The translations under genes were made by a program, and so were the position numbers. The notes below the pieces were generated by a model. That model worked only from the letters and a program-made list of their open reading frames with translations, did no database searches and was not told the DNA's origin. DNA of 64,000 bases from Anthoceros angustus (Eukaryota; Streptophyta; Anthocerotopsida; Anthocerotales; Anthocerotaceae), in contig VJWM01000179.1 of the NCBI GenBank assembly GCA_010909165.1, positions 1-64,000 on the forward strand, in the 5' to 3' direction. The first letter of the stretch is position 1; every line of letters starts with the position of its first letter. Positions 11,619 to 23,994 of this stretch are shown here, one piece after another.

Positions 11619-13990
11619 AGGCAGGAGGGCGGGCCCGCAGAGCGAAACCTTGAGTAACTGAACTGGCTCGCCCTCGCCCTCGCCCACGCCCTCGCCCGGC
11701 TGCCTCACAGCCTCAGCCTGAACGCGCTCATCACCAGCGGTCCGACAATCCACCTGCCGCCTCAGTTCCAGGACCACATCCCCCCACCCCCAAGCCCACG
11801 CCCCTCCTTCTGTAGCCGGTTGCGCGAATTGGGCACCTGTACTGTTCTTTCCCACAAAGCTGCCCAGCTCAGCAATTGGCGCGCGGGTGCGCCAACTCGG
11901 CACCTTCCCTATCTTGGAGTGTGGAGAGAAACCCAAATCCGCAATCCCACACAAGGCAAGCCCAAGCCAAGCCAAGCCCAAGCCCAAGACGCCCAGAGGG
12001 AGGCGGTGGCTCTCAAATCCCAAGCCGCCCTAGCTGTAAGACTGATAGTTGTTGTCACTGCTGCTGTGGCCGCTGCTCCAACGGCAGGAAGGCGCAATGT
12101 GGCTGGCACACGGGCGGCAGCATCTCGCGGTTGGCGACGTCCCGTGGATGGCGCACGCCGGGGCCCGGGCTGCAGCGGCTCTCTCGCACCACACCGGACT
12201 GGCACTCCGCACAGCAGTGAAAGGGCCCACGTTGGACTCGTTATGTACGTACAACTGCAGATATTTACTCTTCTCCGTCTGTTATCGTCGCATTTGGTGC
12301 TTCGTGCAGGCGGGCCCAAGCGTGGGAGGGAACTTGGGAGCCTTGGCTCGCTCACTTGCTTGTCATCCCTCGTAATCACCCGCAGCTCCACCCACTGTCT
12401 TGACACAAAACCGGAATCTACGTATGACTTTTCTTTTTTTAGCGGAACGAAATCTCAAGCTACATATGTAGGTACATATTCTCGCCTTTCTTCCTGGCCC
12501 TTACTTGGGACCTCGGATCTCGCTCCTTTTCGAAGTATATATGAAGGAGAGAGTGAGACTTTTTCCCCTAAATGGAAATTGGAAGAAATTATTCCAATTC
12601 GGTTAAAATTTTTAATACAGTTATACCTTCTTAAATAAATTATTAGATATATATTTATAAAAATTTTAACAAAAAATAATGCAGAATAGGTATTGAGACT
12701 CGTTAGACTCTAAGTATGGTTGAAGGCTTCTAAGCATGGTTCATTTCTTTACTATAAATAAAGGCTTTTTCTAAGTCGTTTAGAGAGAGTGTGGGGTAGG
12801 TAGGAGGGTTGTAGTGATTATTTTTATTGAAATAATCACTACAGGCTCATGTAAGTTCCATATTTGTTGATCAAAAGTTTTTTCAGACACGAAAATTCCT
12901 TCTAGGGTATAGCCAACAAGGAAACACCCTCCCCTCCCCTCCCCTCTCTCTCCCCCAAAGTCTCCTCATCTTATCATTGAATGATTGTAGGAAAATGAGT
13001 TCAGCCCAAACCCGAGTAAAATTTTGGAACACAACTTGTCCAAAAATATATGGAAAAGATGAGGTCAAAATAATATAGTAAAAATTAATATTTTATTGAT
13101 CTCTGGACATATAAAAACAGAAATACACACCCAAATAATGAAAACCCGATAAAGACGGGGTGGTAATTTCTCACACCGTCCTTTTCCCCTCCCACCTTTT
13201 CACTACCTACAATGGTTTAAATGAAACAGCAAACAACCATGGATAGTTAAGTGATGGGCAAAGCAATTGTGAACATTTCTAGAAGTTAGAATACTAATGA
13301 CCAGTGACAAGAGGTTGTACCACAAGCCATGCTCCAGCACAACAGACTTGTTTATTATTTCTCATGTGCTCCTCATAGTTTGGAGGCACACCTTCCTAGA
13401 AACAACTTGCTGTTGTCCTGGGACCTCTCACACCCTATGACGACCACACTTCTCGAAGGTAGTTTCTAGTAATGCAACAAGAGTCATCATAATATTGCTT
13501 CACACTTTCTCCTAACAAAGTCCCTCTAATGGTCATGATCCTAAACAATTTATTAACAACCATGCATTTTGTATAGGCAGAGTAAATCGGTCGAATGACA
13601 TACAATAACCTGAGTGTTCATGTTTATGAAGATGATTTATTGAGGTGAAAGAACGATGGAAAGAGACCATCTAGGAAGGGACAACAAATGGGGACCCGGG
13701 GGTCGGAGTGAAGAGGAGCAACTGAGCTCCCTACCTAAAGTGACCAATCGCACCCACAATGTCATGCGGTAGAATAAGCACGCAAACCACGGAGGAAGAG
13801 GAAAAGGCATCACCCACCGTCGCCTTATGGAGAATCGCCGTTGAGGCGCCGTTGAAGAGCAATAGAAACCAGCCGGAGTATCTTTGTGAAATCTGAGACG
13901 ACCACACTATGCTGCGCATGGTAAGCTTTGGCACAAGACTTGATGAATTTGTCAAAGTCCTCGACCCCCATCGTTTCTAGAGCAAGCGGG
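11619..13990. other. Intergenic, no gene seen; AT-rich around 12.55-12.70 and 12.8-13.2 kb
   Basis: The first 500 bp should be the GRAM-VASt promoter and leader. An A/T-rich tract (about 12560-12690) and a ct-rich run (12925-12955) follow. No exon-like similarity or RNA gene was recognised. Confidence 0.5.
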
Positions 13991-13998
13991 ATAAAGAG

Positions 13999-14980
13999 GT
14001 GGCCGCTTGCATCTATACTTGCGGACCTTGAGAGCCGCGCAGCGGCCCGGCTGGATTGGTGATGACTGGCGGAGGTGGCGTCACGTGCGGTCGATAACCA
14101 CTACATCCGCCACCACAACTGGTCGCCACGGACAAGGTATAAGTCATACGATTGAGCGACCTGTAAGAAGAGTATACTCCGCTCCCTCCGGGCCATATAG
14201 CCACTTTCGCGAGCAATGGCAAACATGGCGTCACGGATGGCGTCGTGGAGTGGCAATCGATGACCCGTGGGGACAACGAGCAAGGTGGACACGAGCGTCA
14301 AGCGAGCCGCACTCACAAGTGAGGCGAAGAAGCCACAGTGGAGTAGGCCGAGGCGGAATCGCATCGCGATAGTGAAGGTGGTTGGTGCGATGTGAAATCC
14401 CGTATGCATGGGCGGGCGGTAGCCAACTGCTCCTTCCCGAACAAGAGCGGGCGCTCTAGTGGACAGAGATGGAGGGTCTGGAGGATGAAAAGCTGGCCGC
14501 TTGCATCCTGCTATACTTGCGGACCTTGAGCGGAGGCGGCGGCCGGCACAGGCGGTTGGTGATGACACAGGCGGAGGTGGCGTCACGTTAACCACTACAT
14601 CGCCACCACAACGGTCGCCACGGACAAGGTATAAGTCATACGATTGAGCGACACCTGTGAAGAGTATACTCCGCTCCCTCCGGGCCATATAGCCACTTTC
14701 GCGAGCAATGGCAAACATGGCGTCACGGATGGCGTCGTGGTGGCGATGACCCGTGGGGACAACGAGCAAGGTGGACGTCAAGAGCGAGCCGCACTCACAA
14801 GTGAGGCGAAGAAGCCCATGGAGTAGGCCGAGACGGAATCGCATCGCGATAGTGAAGGTGGTTGGTGCGATGTGAAATCCCGTATGCATGGGCGGGCGGT
14901 AGCCACTGCTCCTTCCCGAACAAGAGCGGGCAGCGCTCTAGTGGACAGAGATGGAGGGTCTGGAGGGAGAAAAGCTGGCG
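13999..14980. repeat. Direct tandem duplication, two ~490-bp copies of the retroelement 3' domain
   Basis: Copy A (about 13999-14489) and copy B (about 14490-14980) share ggccgcttgcat..atacttgcggaccttgag at the start, ggacaaggtataagtcata in the middle and gtggacagagatggagggtc at the end. They differ by small insertions and deletions, and each encodes the same C-terminal protein block on the minus strand. Confidence 0.9.
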
Positions 14981-17000
14981 GCGCTTCTCGGCGAGATGCA
15001 CGCAATCCCTAAAGCCGCCATGATAAATGTAGAAAGGAGGAAGTCCTTAGAGCATCTGCGATAACATGTCTCGGCACGCCTCAAGGCGATTGGAGAGAAG
15101 GTTCCCTCCTCCACACTTGATACGAGATCCTCGAGAAAGGGCTTGTCATGGAGGATGAAGCAGGAAGCCAAGGCAGGCGGAGGGCCCAACTCCCAAGAAA
15201 GCCGGGAAGAGACCTCGATGAGCGGTCCTCGCCTCCAAATTGCAGGCGGGGATGCTTGCAGTGCGGGCGCCCAGGGCACTCAAAAGCCCCAGCCCAAGAT
15301 GTCCCCAAGAGTATCCATAATCTTCGTATCAAACCCGGGCCGGGACAAAAGGACCGAGGCGGGCGGCTCTGGATGAGGTACCAGGCGCCTAGCAAAAGCA
15401 GAAGGAAAGGATTCCAAAGGCCACAGGCATCCTCCGGCAAAGGAGGTCTTCAATATGGGAGAGGTCCTGCAAGGGCCTTGTCCGAGCTCCCAATGAAGTC
15501 GGGAACCAAAGGGGACCCCAAGAATCCATGAGACCAAGAGCCGGAGCAATCTCCCAGCAGAAGCTGCAGTGGCGGGATCCCGCAGACGGAGCACTTGGAC
15601 ATCTTGACCTTCAAGCCCACCAACGAAAGCTCTAAGAGAATATCTCAAAGGCCTCCTTGACTTTGTCCCAGGCGAGGATGTGAGAATCGTGCCGAAGGAA
15701 GACACGCTGGAGAGGCGGCCCTAGGCAGGCCCTATAGTGAGCAATAGCGAAGAGCCTAGCGGGTCGCCTTGCACAGTACATGTGGATTCAAGGCAGGCAG
15801 AAACACGAGACGTTCTTGTCTTTGGTAGTAGAGGTTGGAGGACCTCCGTAGAAGCAGGACAAAGGGTATAAGACTCCCTAGGGCCTGACATCCCTAAGCT
15901 CCTCAAAGATGACGCTCGGAAATGGTATTGAAGGCGTTCTCGACATCCACTGTAAGACTACCCAATCCGGGTGGGTATCAAGGCAAGCTTTCACCCCTAG
16001 CACCAGACTCGCGGCCCTGTAATGCCAAATTGAAGGGGTTGAAGTCTTTGGAGAAGGGAGCGGCACTGCGATAGTCGGTGAGTAGCCGCATGAAGGCCTC
16101 CCAACCAGTGGGCGCCGCGAGCAGGCGAGCTTGTCCATAGCGACAAGCCTACTAGCCGCAAACATGAAATCCGGTGAGGCATCTCTCCACGAGCCACCGC
16201 GGCCCGGAGAAAAGAGCTCGGAAAGCCGCTAGATGGATCTTGGAGAAAGAGGTCCCTAAGGTGTTCGAACACCATTCCCGACAAACCGGCAGATGAAAGG
16301 CGAGGGTTGTGGAGAGCGAGCAAAAGCCGCCGGTCCGAGGAGAAGGGATCCTCGGGACATAGTCGGATATGTCCGGGGAATGGCATCCTTAGGTGGCGGA
16401 TGGAGGCACGGAGGCAGCAATTGTCTCTTGAGCGGAGGCCGGAGGGCGGGTCGAAGAGCCCTAGCGGCGAGCATATTCACCCGGCCAACAACTTGGCGTA
16501 GGTTTGTTGCATTACCGGTACTGTTCAAGCTGCGGCAATTCCGCCGGGACTTGGCGGCCTGACCTCCTCAAGAGCCGATCGCCCGGCCAACGCGAGCTCG
16601 CAACTTCACGGTGCCGGCTCCCCTAGTGCAAGACACCATCGGGAGAAGAAGGAGGAGACACCAAGCTAACTCATCCTGGGGATCGAGTGCAAGGCGATCT
16701 AGGGGAAGACCAAATGCCAGACGGGCATCATCGTGAAGGTGCCGAGGAAGCCTGCGGAAGATGCGTGGACATGGAAAGCGGGTTTCGAACATCCCAAGGA
16801 TGTGATCCTGCTGACTCCGCAACCATTCCCAGGAAGAAAGAGGCACCACAAGGAGAAAGCTCATGCGGGCGGCGGACGTGGAGGAGGTCGCAGCGTGCAC
16901 TTGGGCAGCCCAGGTAGTCTGGTCGAAATCTTTATGCATGTGCCCGAGGTGAGTTTTCACCCCCTTGACGCCGATGAGTTGAGCCTGAGGACAAGGAGTG
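13999..17000 (-). pseudogene. Decayed non-LTR retroelement: reverse transcriptase plus C-terminal endonuclease-like domain
   Basis: Read on the minus strand, fragments in several frames follow the order of LINE-type elements. An upstream region (RHLHDDARLAFGLPLD, about 16700) comes first, then RT N-terminal pieces (AGLSGMVFEHLRDLF near 16290; ASRLVAMDK near 16150; PDWVVLQ..AIFEELR-like near 15920). QGDPLGSS (near 15755) is the RT thumb/palm motif. The C-terminal domain has a CxCG...H..AIRDAMF..A...YDLYLVRGD pattern near 14150-14360 and again near 14620-14850. That domain resembles the restriction-like endonuclease tail of site-directed LINEs, by analogy only. Frameshifts and stops make it non-coding now. 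A second copy lies at 48.9-50.6 kb. Confidence 0.65.
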
Positions 17001-17009
17001 TCCTTGGAT

Positions 17010-17340
17010 CACGGAGGTGTGGATCGCCCCATTGGATGGGGGCGAAAAGGGCAAGCGCCCGGTTGAAGGGTATGAGGGCCGAAGAGTCGGACCGAGGGCA
17101 AAATGACCCACTGGACCGGACATCTGAGTTGAGCTCCGTATGGCGAACCCCAAAAGGCCGGCCAAAGGGCCCACCAAGAGGGGTGCAACCCAGGACCACG
17201 CCAACCACCAAACTAACGCCCACACCTTTCGGCACCCAAAAGCGGCGGGAGATCCCCATGGCGGAAGAAGCCCAAGCGGATAAGCGATCAGATGAAAATG
17301 GACTCACGAACATGTAATAGAGCTCACAACAATCACACAA
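17010..17340. other. No gene recognised upstream of the retroelement
   Basis: Codes for nothing I recognise in either strand; it may be the 5' part of the retroelement, whose limits I could not fix. Confidence 0.3.
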
Positions 17341-17344
17341 TCAA

Positions 17345-17615
17345 CGAACCATCAATCAATCGCAACATCTAGGGCCTAGCAGCACCTAGGGCATAACACT
17401 CAACGCAACATCTAGGGCCTAGCATTCAACACCTAGGGCATAACACTCAACGCAACATCTAGGGCATAACATAACCGCAACATCTAGGGCCCGGCATCAC
17501 GCAACACCTAGGGCATAACACTCGCAACATCTAGGGCCTAGCATTCAACCGCAACACCTCTGGAATAACACTCAGCTGTAACATCTAGGGCCTAGCATTC
17601 CAAGTAACCAATATA
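17345..17615. repeat. Short satellite built on caacatctagggc / cacctagggcataac
   Basis: The words cgcaacatctagggcctagca and cacctagggcataacactc alternate at least ten times in irregular order with 20-48 bp spacing. No open frame runs through. Confidence 0.9.
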
Positions 17616-18110
17616 TATAAGATTAACTCCTGCACATGTAAGCTGCAGCTACACTCAAAGCGCCAATATAATGAGCTTGTAATTGGATAACATCCCTTAT
17701 CTTCACCTCGATTCGAATGTGAAAATATCTTCCCAATCATTGGCTCATTCCATATAGCTTAAGAACGCATGTCACCCAAGATGTACCATGCCTTGTCAAT
17801 CTTCACTTTATCCTCAAAAGGTTCTATGCCTTCGGATCTTCAATTTATCCGCCAACGCACATATTCCACCGAGGGTTTCAACCCCTAGTTCTAAATCAAC
17901 CAGATCCAGCTCCGGTCTTTAAATAATAAGTTCATATGCTCCCTTGATATATAAGGCTTAACATCTTGAGGATAGAGGAGCCCTAGCCAAGAACATTGCT
18001 CTCGATGACATCGCATAGAAGCTTTGTGATGGATATATGATATTTGAATATAGTGGAGCTCACATACATCAAGATTGAATATATAGATCCGCGAGCGAAG
18101 AGAGCACCGC
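17616..18110. other. No gene seen between two satellites
   Basis: Mixed AT-rich sequence without exon-like signals. Confidence 0.4.
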
Positions 18111-18124
18111 CTCAGCAAACCACT

Positions 18125-18305
18125 CCCAAGATAGGTCCTACACAGGAAGGAACACAACTCTCCACAGGAAGGAGCACCACCACTCACGGAAGGAACACCA
18201 CCACTCTCCACGGAAGGAACATCTATCTCCACGGAAGGAGCACCACCACTCTCCACAGGAAGGAGCACCACCACTCTCCACAGGAAGGAGCACCACCACT
18301 CTCAT
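18125..18305. repeat. Tandem array of a 24-bp unit (ggaaggagcaccaccactctccaca)
   Basis: About seven consecutive copies of cca-cc-act-ctccac-ggaagga, with the last three nearly identical. The translations are Thr/His/Pro repeats and are not considered a gene. Confidence 0.85.
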
Positions 18306-19500
18306 GTTCATGTTTATTATGTGTGGCTATATTGTATGTTGAATGAACTTAAGCTAATAGAAATTGGGTCACCCTATCTTGTAAAGCAAAATATTTTCTG
18401 TGTGACTAAATTTTATGCTTGTATTGGCATACTTGGTTAGCATGGTTTCACATTAGTTACCAACAAGGCTTGACATTTGTTTATTCGTCTTGAGACCTTG
18501 GCCTAGTGCCCCTTGGCGGGCAGCCACGGGGGCTAGTCCCCCTTGGCCAGGTGCCCTTATGTGGATTTTTCCCCCTTGTCACGGGGTAGATGGAATTTCC
18601 CCAACTCTTTTTTTGCAATAAAGCCTTCAAGGTCTACTTTGCTAGTCTTGAGACCTTGGCCTGTGCATACTTTGGCCCGAAATTGGGTCACCCTATCTTG
18701 CCGAGTGACATATTTTCTAGGACTAAATTTTGTGCAGCTAGCCATAGCTATTTTGCTAGCTAAGCATGGCAATTTTGTGCTATTTTCTATGTGACTAAAC
18801 CATGCCTAGCTAGCATGGTTTTACATTAGGTGCCAAGAATGCTTGACATTTGTTTTTCAAGTCTTGAGACCTTGGCTTGTGCATGCTTTGGTCGTTACCC
18901 CAGACACGTATAATAAAATTGCCGTTTAACCGACAGTCCGTCAAACAATCTATATAGTATTTGTCCACAGTGACCAGGTTTCGGTGGCAGACGTGGTGGT
19001 TAGTGACCCTGCTCGAGACACTATCTCCGCTCAGGTTACCACTAACTGTCTCAGTTAGCTGCCGCTTGATCTGTGACTCTCAAGGTCGAAGTATAGTGGA
19101 TGCAAGGGGGTCACTTCTTTATTCCGATCGCACTCGAAACGTATGGGGCAATGGCTATAGACTTCGATCAATTTCTCAAGTCCGGTGCCAAATCCTACCA
19201 CACTCCGGTGCCAAATCCTACCACACCGCAGGCATGGCGCGGGGTTGTCCCTTCCTTATTTTATAGCTTACTTTAGACAGCAAGTCTCCATTGCACTTCA
19301 AAGGGCACTCTCCATGGCAATCCTTCACAATCCTTCGTGACAATCCTTCCTCTTTTTTTACCTTGACCCTCGAGGTCCACCTTCATTGTCCGGTGCTGGA
19401 TGGATTTATTCCCGTCGCTTTTCCTCAATAAAACATTATAGTATAATTCATTCAATATTAAATTGATAAATTTTCGTGAGAGATTGGTGCAGCACTCATA
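18306..19500. other. Repeat-derived intergenic DNA, no gene
   Basis: A block containing cttgacatttgtt..tcttgagaccttggcc occurs near 18470, 18645 (partial) and 18845, together with copies of aaattgggtcaccctatcttg (18362, 18678). These look like diverged copies of one dispersed or tandem unit. Downstream to 19500 nothing was recognised; the end includes the CDT2 3' untranslated region. Confidence 0.5.
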
Positions 19501-19512
19501 CACCTATTATTC

Positions 19513-22487
19513 CTAACACGTACCACCGAAGTAATCAACAATAGTCCTTTGTCTTTTCAAGGCAATGGGGCTAAGGGCGGAGGAGAGAGGCTTCGGACTG
19601 CGAATATATCTCCTCTCGCCAAGTTCGGCGCTGTTCACGTCCAGATTCATGAGAGGGCTCTCTTCCTCTGTCTCTGTTGCTAGCCCATGGATGGCCCCAA
19701 CCTTGCGGTGGCAGGGGAGGTTCTCCTTGCCGCTGCTGCCCTCCTGCATCACATGGAAAGTTGGAGTGTTTGGACAACTTGCTTCAAGGCCGGTTGTGAT
19801 TCCAACGGGATTGGCGCACACTCTCCTGCGCATTGCGTGTGTGGGCGGCTGTTGTCGCTGGAATTGGGCTTCAGTGGCGCTCCACACGCGCACCTATGAT
19901 TTCAGAGATGAGTGACGGTTGTCTCGTCAAACCTCACTAAAAGAGAAGTGAAGGCAAAGACGGATCTACCACGCACCGTGTAATCGTCCGAGCAGGTTGC
20001 GATTTTGCAAAAGTCAGTAGGACACCTGTTGACAAGCAGTCACGAATGGTTACTGTGGGTCTTAGCTTTCAGGAAACTTTTCAGAGGACAGAGGCGTACC
20101 AGTCGACCGCTGTGACCTCGCCTCCATGTCCTTCCAGAATCACCGGCTCATCATCGGGCCCGTCCACCTGGACGAAAGCACTTGTCCAACTGAGCTTAGG
20201 CTGACTGCAAAATCTACGAATTCCGTGGTGTGTTACTGTACCTTCCATATGAAGACATTGCCATCTGTGGAGCCGCTCAGTATATGAGTGCCTTCGGGAC
20301 TGAATGCAGCCTGCAGTAGATGCGAAATTCCTGTTCATATCATGAATAATTGAAAGCAAACTACGGAAGTCAACAGCTTACGAGACACACCTTGATGTAG
20401 AAGGACTTGATGACATGGCCGGAGAAAGTTTTGGAATGCCCTTTTTCGGCAGCAAGGACATCGAACATGTATATCCTGTAAAAGCAGAAGCTACATAAGC
20501 CAATCACATGGGTCATTTCGGTGAAACGTGAAACAAGAAACGACGAAGCTACAACCTGCTATCCGTGCTGGAAGCAATGATACTTGTGCCAGATGGATCT
20601 TGCGATAAACCTGCAATGCCATGCACGCGGCCCTGGCGCCAAAACCCACCCCGTAGGATTCTCAGTGTCTACGATGCGGAAGTCACTCCTAGAATTGCGC
20701 CGGAACAGGAAAGGGGCGACCTGTTTTGCTTACCGAAGAGTTAGGGACCTGCGCAGGACTTTGCATGACAGGCTGCTTCAAACTTCTGACGTCCCAGAAC
20801 TTCAAGGCTCTGCAGGTGCCGTGTGAGAGCAAAGCTTGACACCGAAAACACTCCTGATTTAAAATCCTTCAGGGACCAACCACTGGTGATTCCAAGTAGA
20901 AGTGACACGCACCCATCGGCAGCTCCAGCACTGGCCAGCAGACATTCGTCCTTCAGGTACAGCACTGCGGTTATGCTATTCACGCTCATCTGTATTCACG
21001 TGATTAAAGTGGCAGTCAGCACTGCTCCTTGTTCATGATAGTAGGGTGAACTCAATGCAGCGAAGAGGGCACTCCGGAAGCATACACTGCAAATACATGG
21101 TTGGTATAAGCATACTGCAAGAAACATCGGAACTGCACCTTTTGTCGGGACCGCTTGTGGTTGGGAATTACATGGGCATCTTTGATCAGGGCAACTGGAC
21201 TGTTGCACAAAGGGAGAAGGAAGGTAATTTAGTGCCCCATACATTGAGGGCGCTAGCAGCAAGTGCTTGGCTGGCAGCATTTGGGAGAGGTTAATGAACC
21301 AACCAGAGATACGCAATGTACCTTAGAGAGGAGGCCGGAGACGACGAAAGACACCGAGCATCCCAGAAGGCAATATTTCCATCCCTTGCTCCAGAAACAC
21401 ATAAATCTGTTCGCCCAGAACAAAAGAAAACAGCGGAAATTTTCAAAAAAAGGCCTTGCTGCATCATCGACAAACAGTGAGCAGGTAAGCCCTCTAAGAG
21501 TCTCGTGCCAACCTGGTTGTGAAGGATGACCACAGACCGATTTAACACTCCCAGAGTGACCCTTCATAACTGTGACTCGCTTGTGTGTCTCCACATCCCA
21601 TAGTCGAACCTGCAGAGCACACCACTACGTCAGAAATAATTTCGGACCTTGTAAGCGGTGACGTAGACAAGTATCTCGCTGTGCTTGAGATGAGCATGTC
21701 GATTCAAACTCTCGGACACCCTACGCCCCCTAATTTACAAACAGCCTGAGCTTCAAGCATACCGTTTGGTCTCCAGAAGCAGTCAGCATTCTTGTGTCAT
21801 CCTGCCATGTACATGAGACTCTTGAGATTATAGATATCCTAGCACATTAAAAAAGAAATGAGAGAATCCTGCACGCACCTGCAACCAGCAGATGTCAAAA
21901 ATGGCGTTGCTGTGAGCGAGCCACGTCTGCAACCGAAACTCATCTGCGTACCGAGGGCGTCAGTTAACAAAAACACTAGATTGTGACAGCGCAGCCAGCA
22001 CCGACTCGGAGCAAGCAACGACGTCAGGTACCCGTCCGAGATGCACTGTCCAGGCGGGAAGGCAGCCGACGGCGTGTGTTGAACATGCTAACATGGCCCT
22101 CTTCATCAGCAACGGCCAAGTAATGACCATCTCCTATTATCTGCAATTCCAAGCCAATGCGTGGGGAAATCAAAATACTTGCAGAAACGCGACACCTGCG
22201 CTACTGCAGTAGTAAAGCTCACACACTGATAGCCGTCTCACAACACCATGATGGAGGCAAACTTCGTCTCCAGTGAGTACCTTGCTGAAAGCGATGGCTA
22301 GCGGAGGAGCTGCTACAGCCTTCGTATCGAGCTGCAAAACCCCGGATCCTTCCCCGACATTATCCGACGACAGGCTCCCCAGATGCGGGCGCAACGAAAC
22401 TGAAAAGGGAGAAGGCCCTTGATGCGTCAGACAACAAATCCGGAAGTGCAGCAGACTGTCCCATGCCACGCCACGCCATGCCACCAT
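19513..22487 (-). CDS. CDT2: CDT2/DTL, WD40 substrate receptor of the CUL4-DDB1 ubiquitin ligase (15 exons)
   Basis: Exons in frame: 22281-22487, 22032-22140, 21879-21943, 21763-21801, 21513-21609, 21322-21406, 21139-21199, 20913-20989, 20734-20809, 20556-20668, 20391-20475, 20242-20310, 20100-20200, 19977-20025, 19513-19893; 537 residues. CDT2 brings CDT1 and other PCNA-bound proteins to CRL4 for destruction in S phase, preventing re-replication, in the nucleus. The WD40 propeller is clear ([72 protein letters not shown]). Two WDxR boxes, FWDARC and FWDVRS, match the DDB1-contact motifs of the family. The tail has Ser/Thr-Pro sites and ends [12 protein letters not shown], a PCNA-interaction (PIP) box. 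Start is uncertain: ATG 22487 continues straight into the conserved region, while ATG 22609 would need an extra intron. Confidence 0.9.
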
Positions 22488-22619
22488 TCCATCCACTGAC
22501 CTCTATCATGCCGAATTTCCCTGGCCGTCACGGCGTGGAAGATGGATGCCCTGCCGGCCCGCCTGGCAAACCTCGAGGCAGGCGGAGATGGCTCCTCCAG
22601 GGCACCCATAACTCAAGCA

Positions 22620-23963
22620 TCACCGATCTCCACCAGAACCAGATGATCTGGAACACTCCATCGCCACAGCTGAACTCACATTCGATGTCTCACAGGAGGC
22701 AGACACAGAGGCCACAAAACATCGTCCTCGCTTTCACACAATCTCCAGGCCGAGAGGCGAGCTGCTGAAGGCGGGGAGCAAATTGTGGCGGGAAACACCA
22801 AATTTCGTACTCCCGGTTAGTTGACATGATGAGGGTTAACAGTGCGGCATTAAACATTTGCTAGACTGAAACACTAAACACTTGGTAGAGCATGTACTGA
22901 CTTGACACTTAAATGCGGACACAAAGTGAAAAGTATAAATACAATTTAATAAGGCAAAGGGTGAGCCGTTTTTATTTTCGCGAAGTAGCTTTCTCTGTTC
23001 TGCTCTCCTGTCTCGCCCGTAGGCCTGGGACCCTGCACAGTACTGCAAGCCTGGGTCCTTGGTCCCCGTAGCCTCTACATGTCTGGACGCCATAGCTGAG
23101 CATTCTGTGCTGCCGTGCCTCAATTTTCCAGCTCTGCTCTTGTTGGTGCTGTTGGCATCGGCGCGGCTGACCGCTGCGGAGCCCTTCCCGGCTCCGCTGC
23201 TTTCCGTGCCCTCGCTGGGCCTTGGCTGGAGCGTGCTGAGGTATGCCCGCAGCGGCTCCAATTTCCAGGTCCTGCTAGGCGCCGTGGCATGCGCTGTGTG
23301 TGCTGTGCTTGCTGCTGCTGCGTCGCGGGTTTACGCCTGCGCAATTGAAGTGTGCGGGGCACGGGGTGGTAGTGAGGTTTCATTGTCTTGTATTCTTTCT
23401 GTTGCAGCTGCGGGGTGAGGACTGGAGTTGCTCCGAATTTTCATGCTACACTCCCTGGCTGCGGTTGTAATGTGAAGGGCTGTCTACCGTGGCATCCGCT
23501 TCGCCCGCGCGTAGGGGGTTGCATTTCCGGCCTCCCGGTAACGGCTAGGGTGCTGCTTGTTGCTTTTCGTCGTCTGTTCTGTGGCTATACAATTGTACTT
23601 GCTGGAGCGGGGTCGTTTTACGGAGGGTGTTTCAAGGAGGACTTGCTGATTGCTTTGTCTTGGCTGGCCTGGCGCCTTACTTGCTTCGCTGCTGGTCGTC
23701 ACCATGTCTGCGGTTGGGTGCATCTTGCTAGCTTCTGGAAACCTTGTATCGAGGCAGGTGGTGTACATTGGGACCCGTGGCAGCTGGGAGTTTTTGTCGT
23801 GTCATGTTGTGTGCCATGGGATAGAGCTTGGACTGTGCTGTACGGAAGTGGCCGTTGTCGGGCATTAGAAGTATGGTGCCTCATTGCAGTGTTTGGTAGC
23901 TAACTTTGCTAACCTTGCCACTGGTGCAACGTGGCAGGTGGAAGAGCAGCTTGTCAGACTCAC
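22620..23963. other. Divergent intergenic region between CDT2 and the ARID gene; possibly an LTR
   Basis: Should contain both promoters. Because a tRNA-Met-type primer-binding site follows directly at 23964, part of 23000-23960 could be a retroelement LTR. I could not see a second LTR or define TG..CA limits. Open frames here match nothing known. Confidence 0.35.
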
Positions 23964-23975
23964 TGGTATCAGAGC
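23964..23975 (+). other. Retroelement-type primer-binding site (initiator tRNA-Met complement)
   Basis: TGGTATCAGAGC is the exact 12-base sequence that plant LTR retroelements use to pair with the 3' end of initiator tRNA-Met, and it normally sits just inside the 5' LTR. Here it lies 20 bp before the ARID start codon, with an in-frame TAA at 23980 in between. No gag or pol follows. Confidence 0.5.
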
Positions 23976-23994
23976 GGCTTAACGGTGGGAAGGA

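Noticed and set aside
22836-23903. Open frames between CDT2 and the ARID gene
   Set aside because: No recognisable domain; better explained as promoter or LTR sequence.
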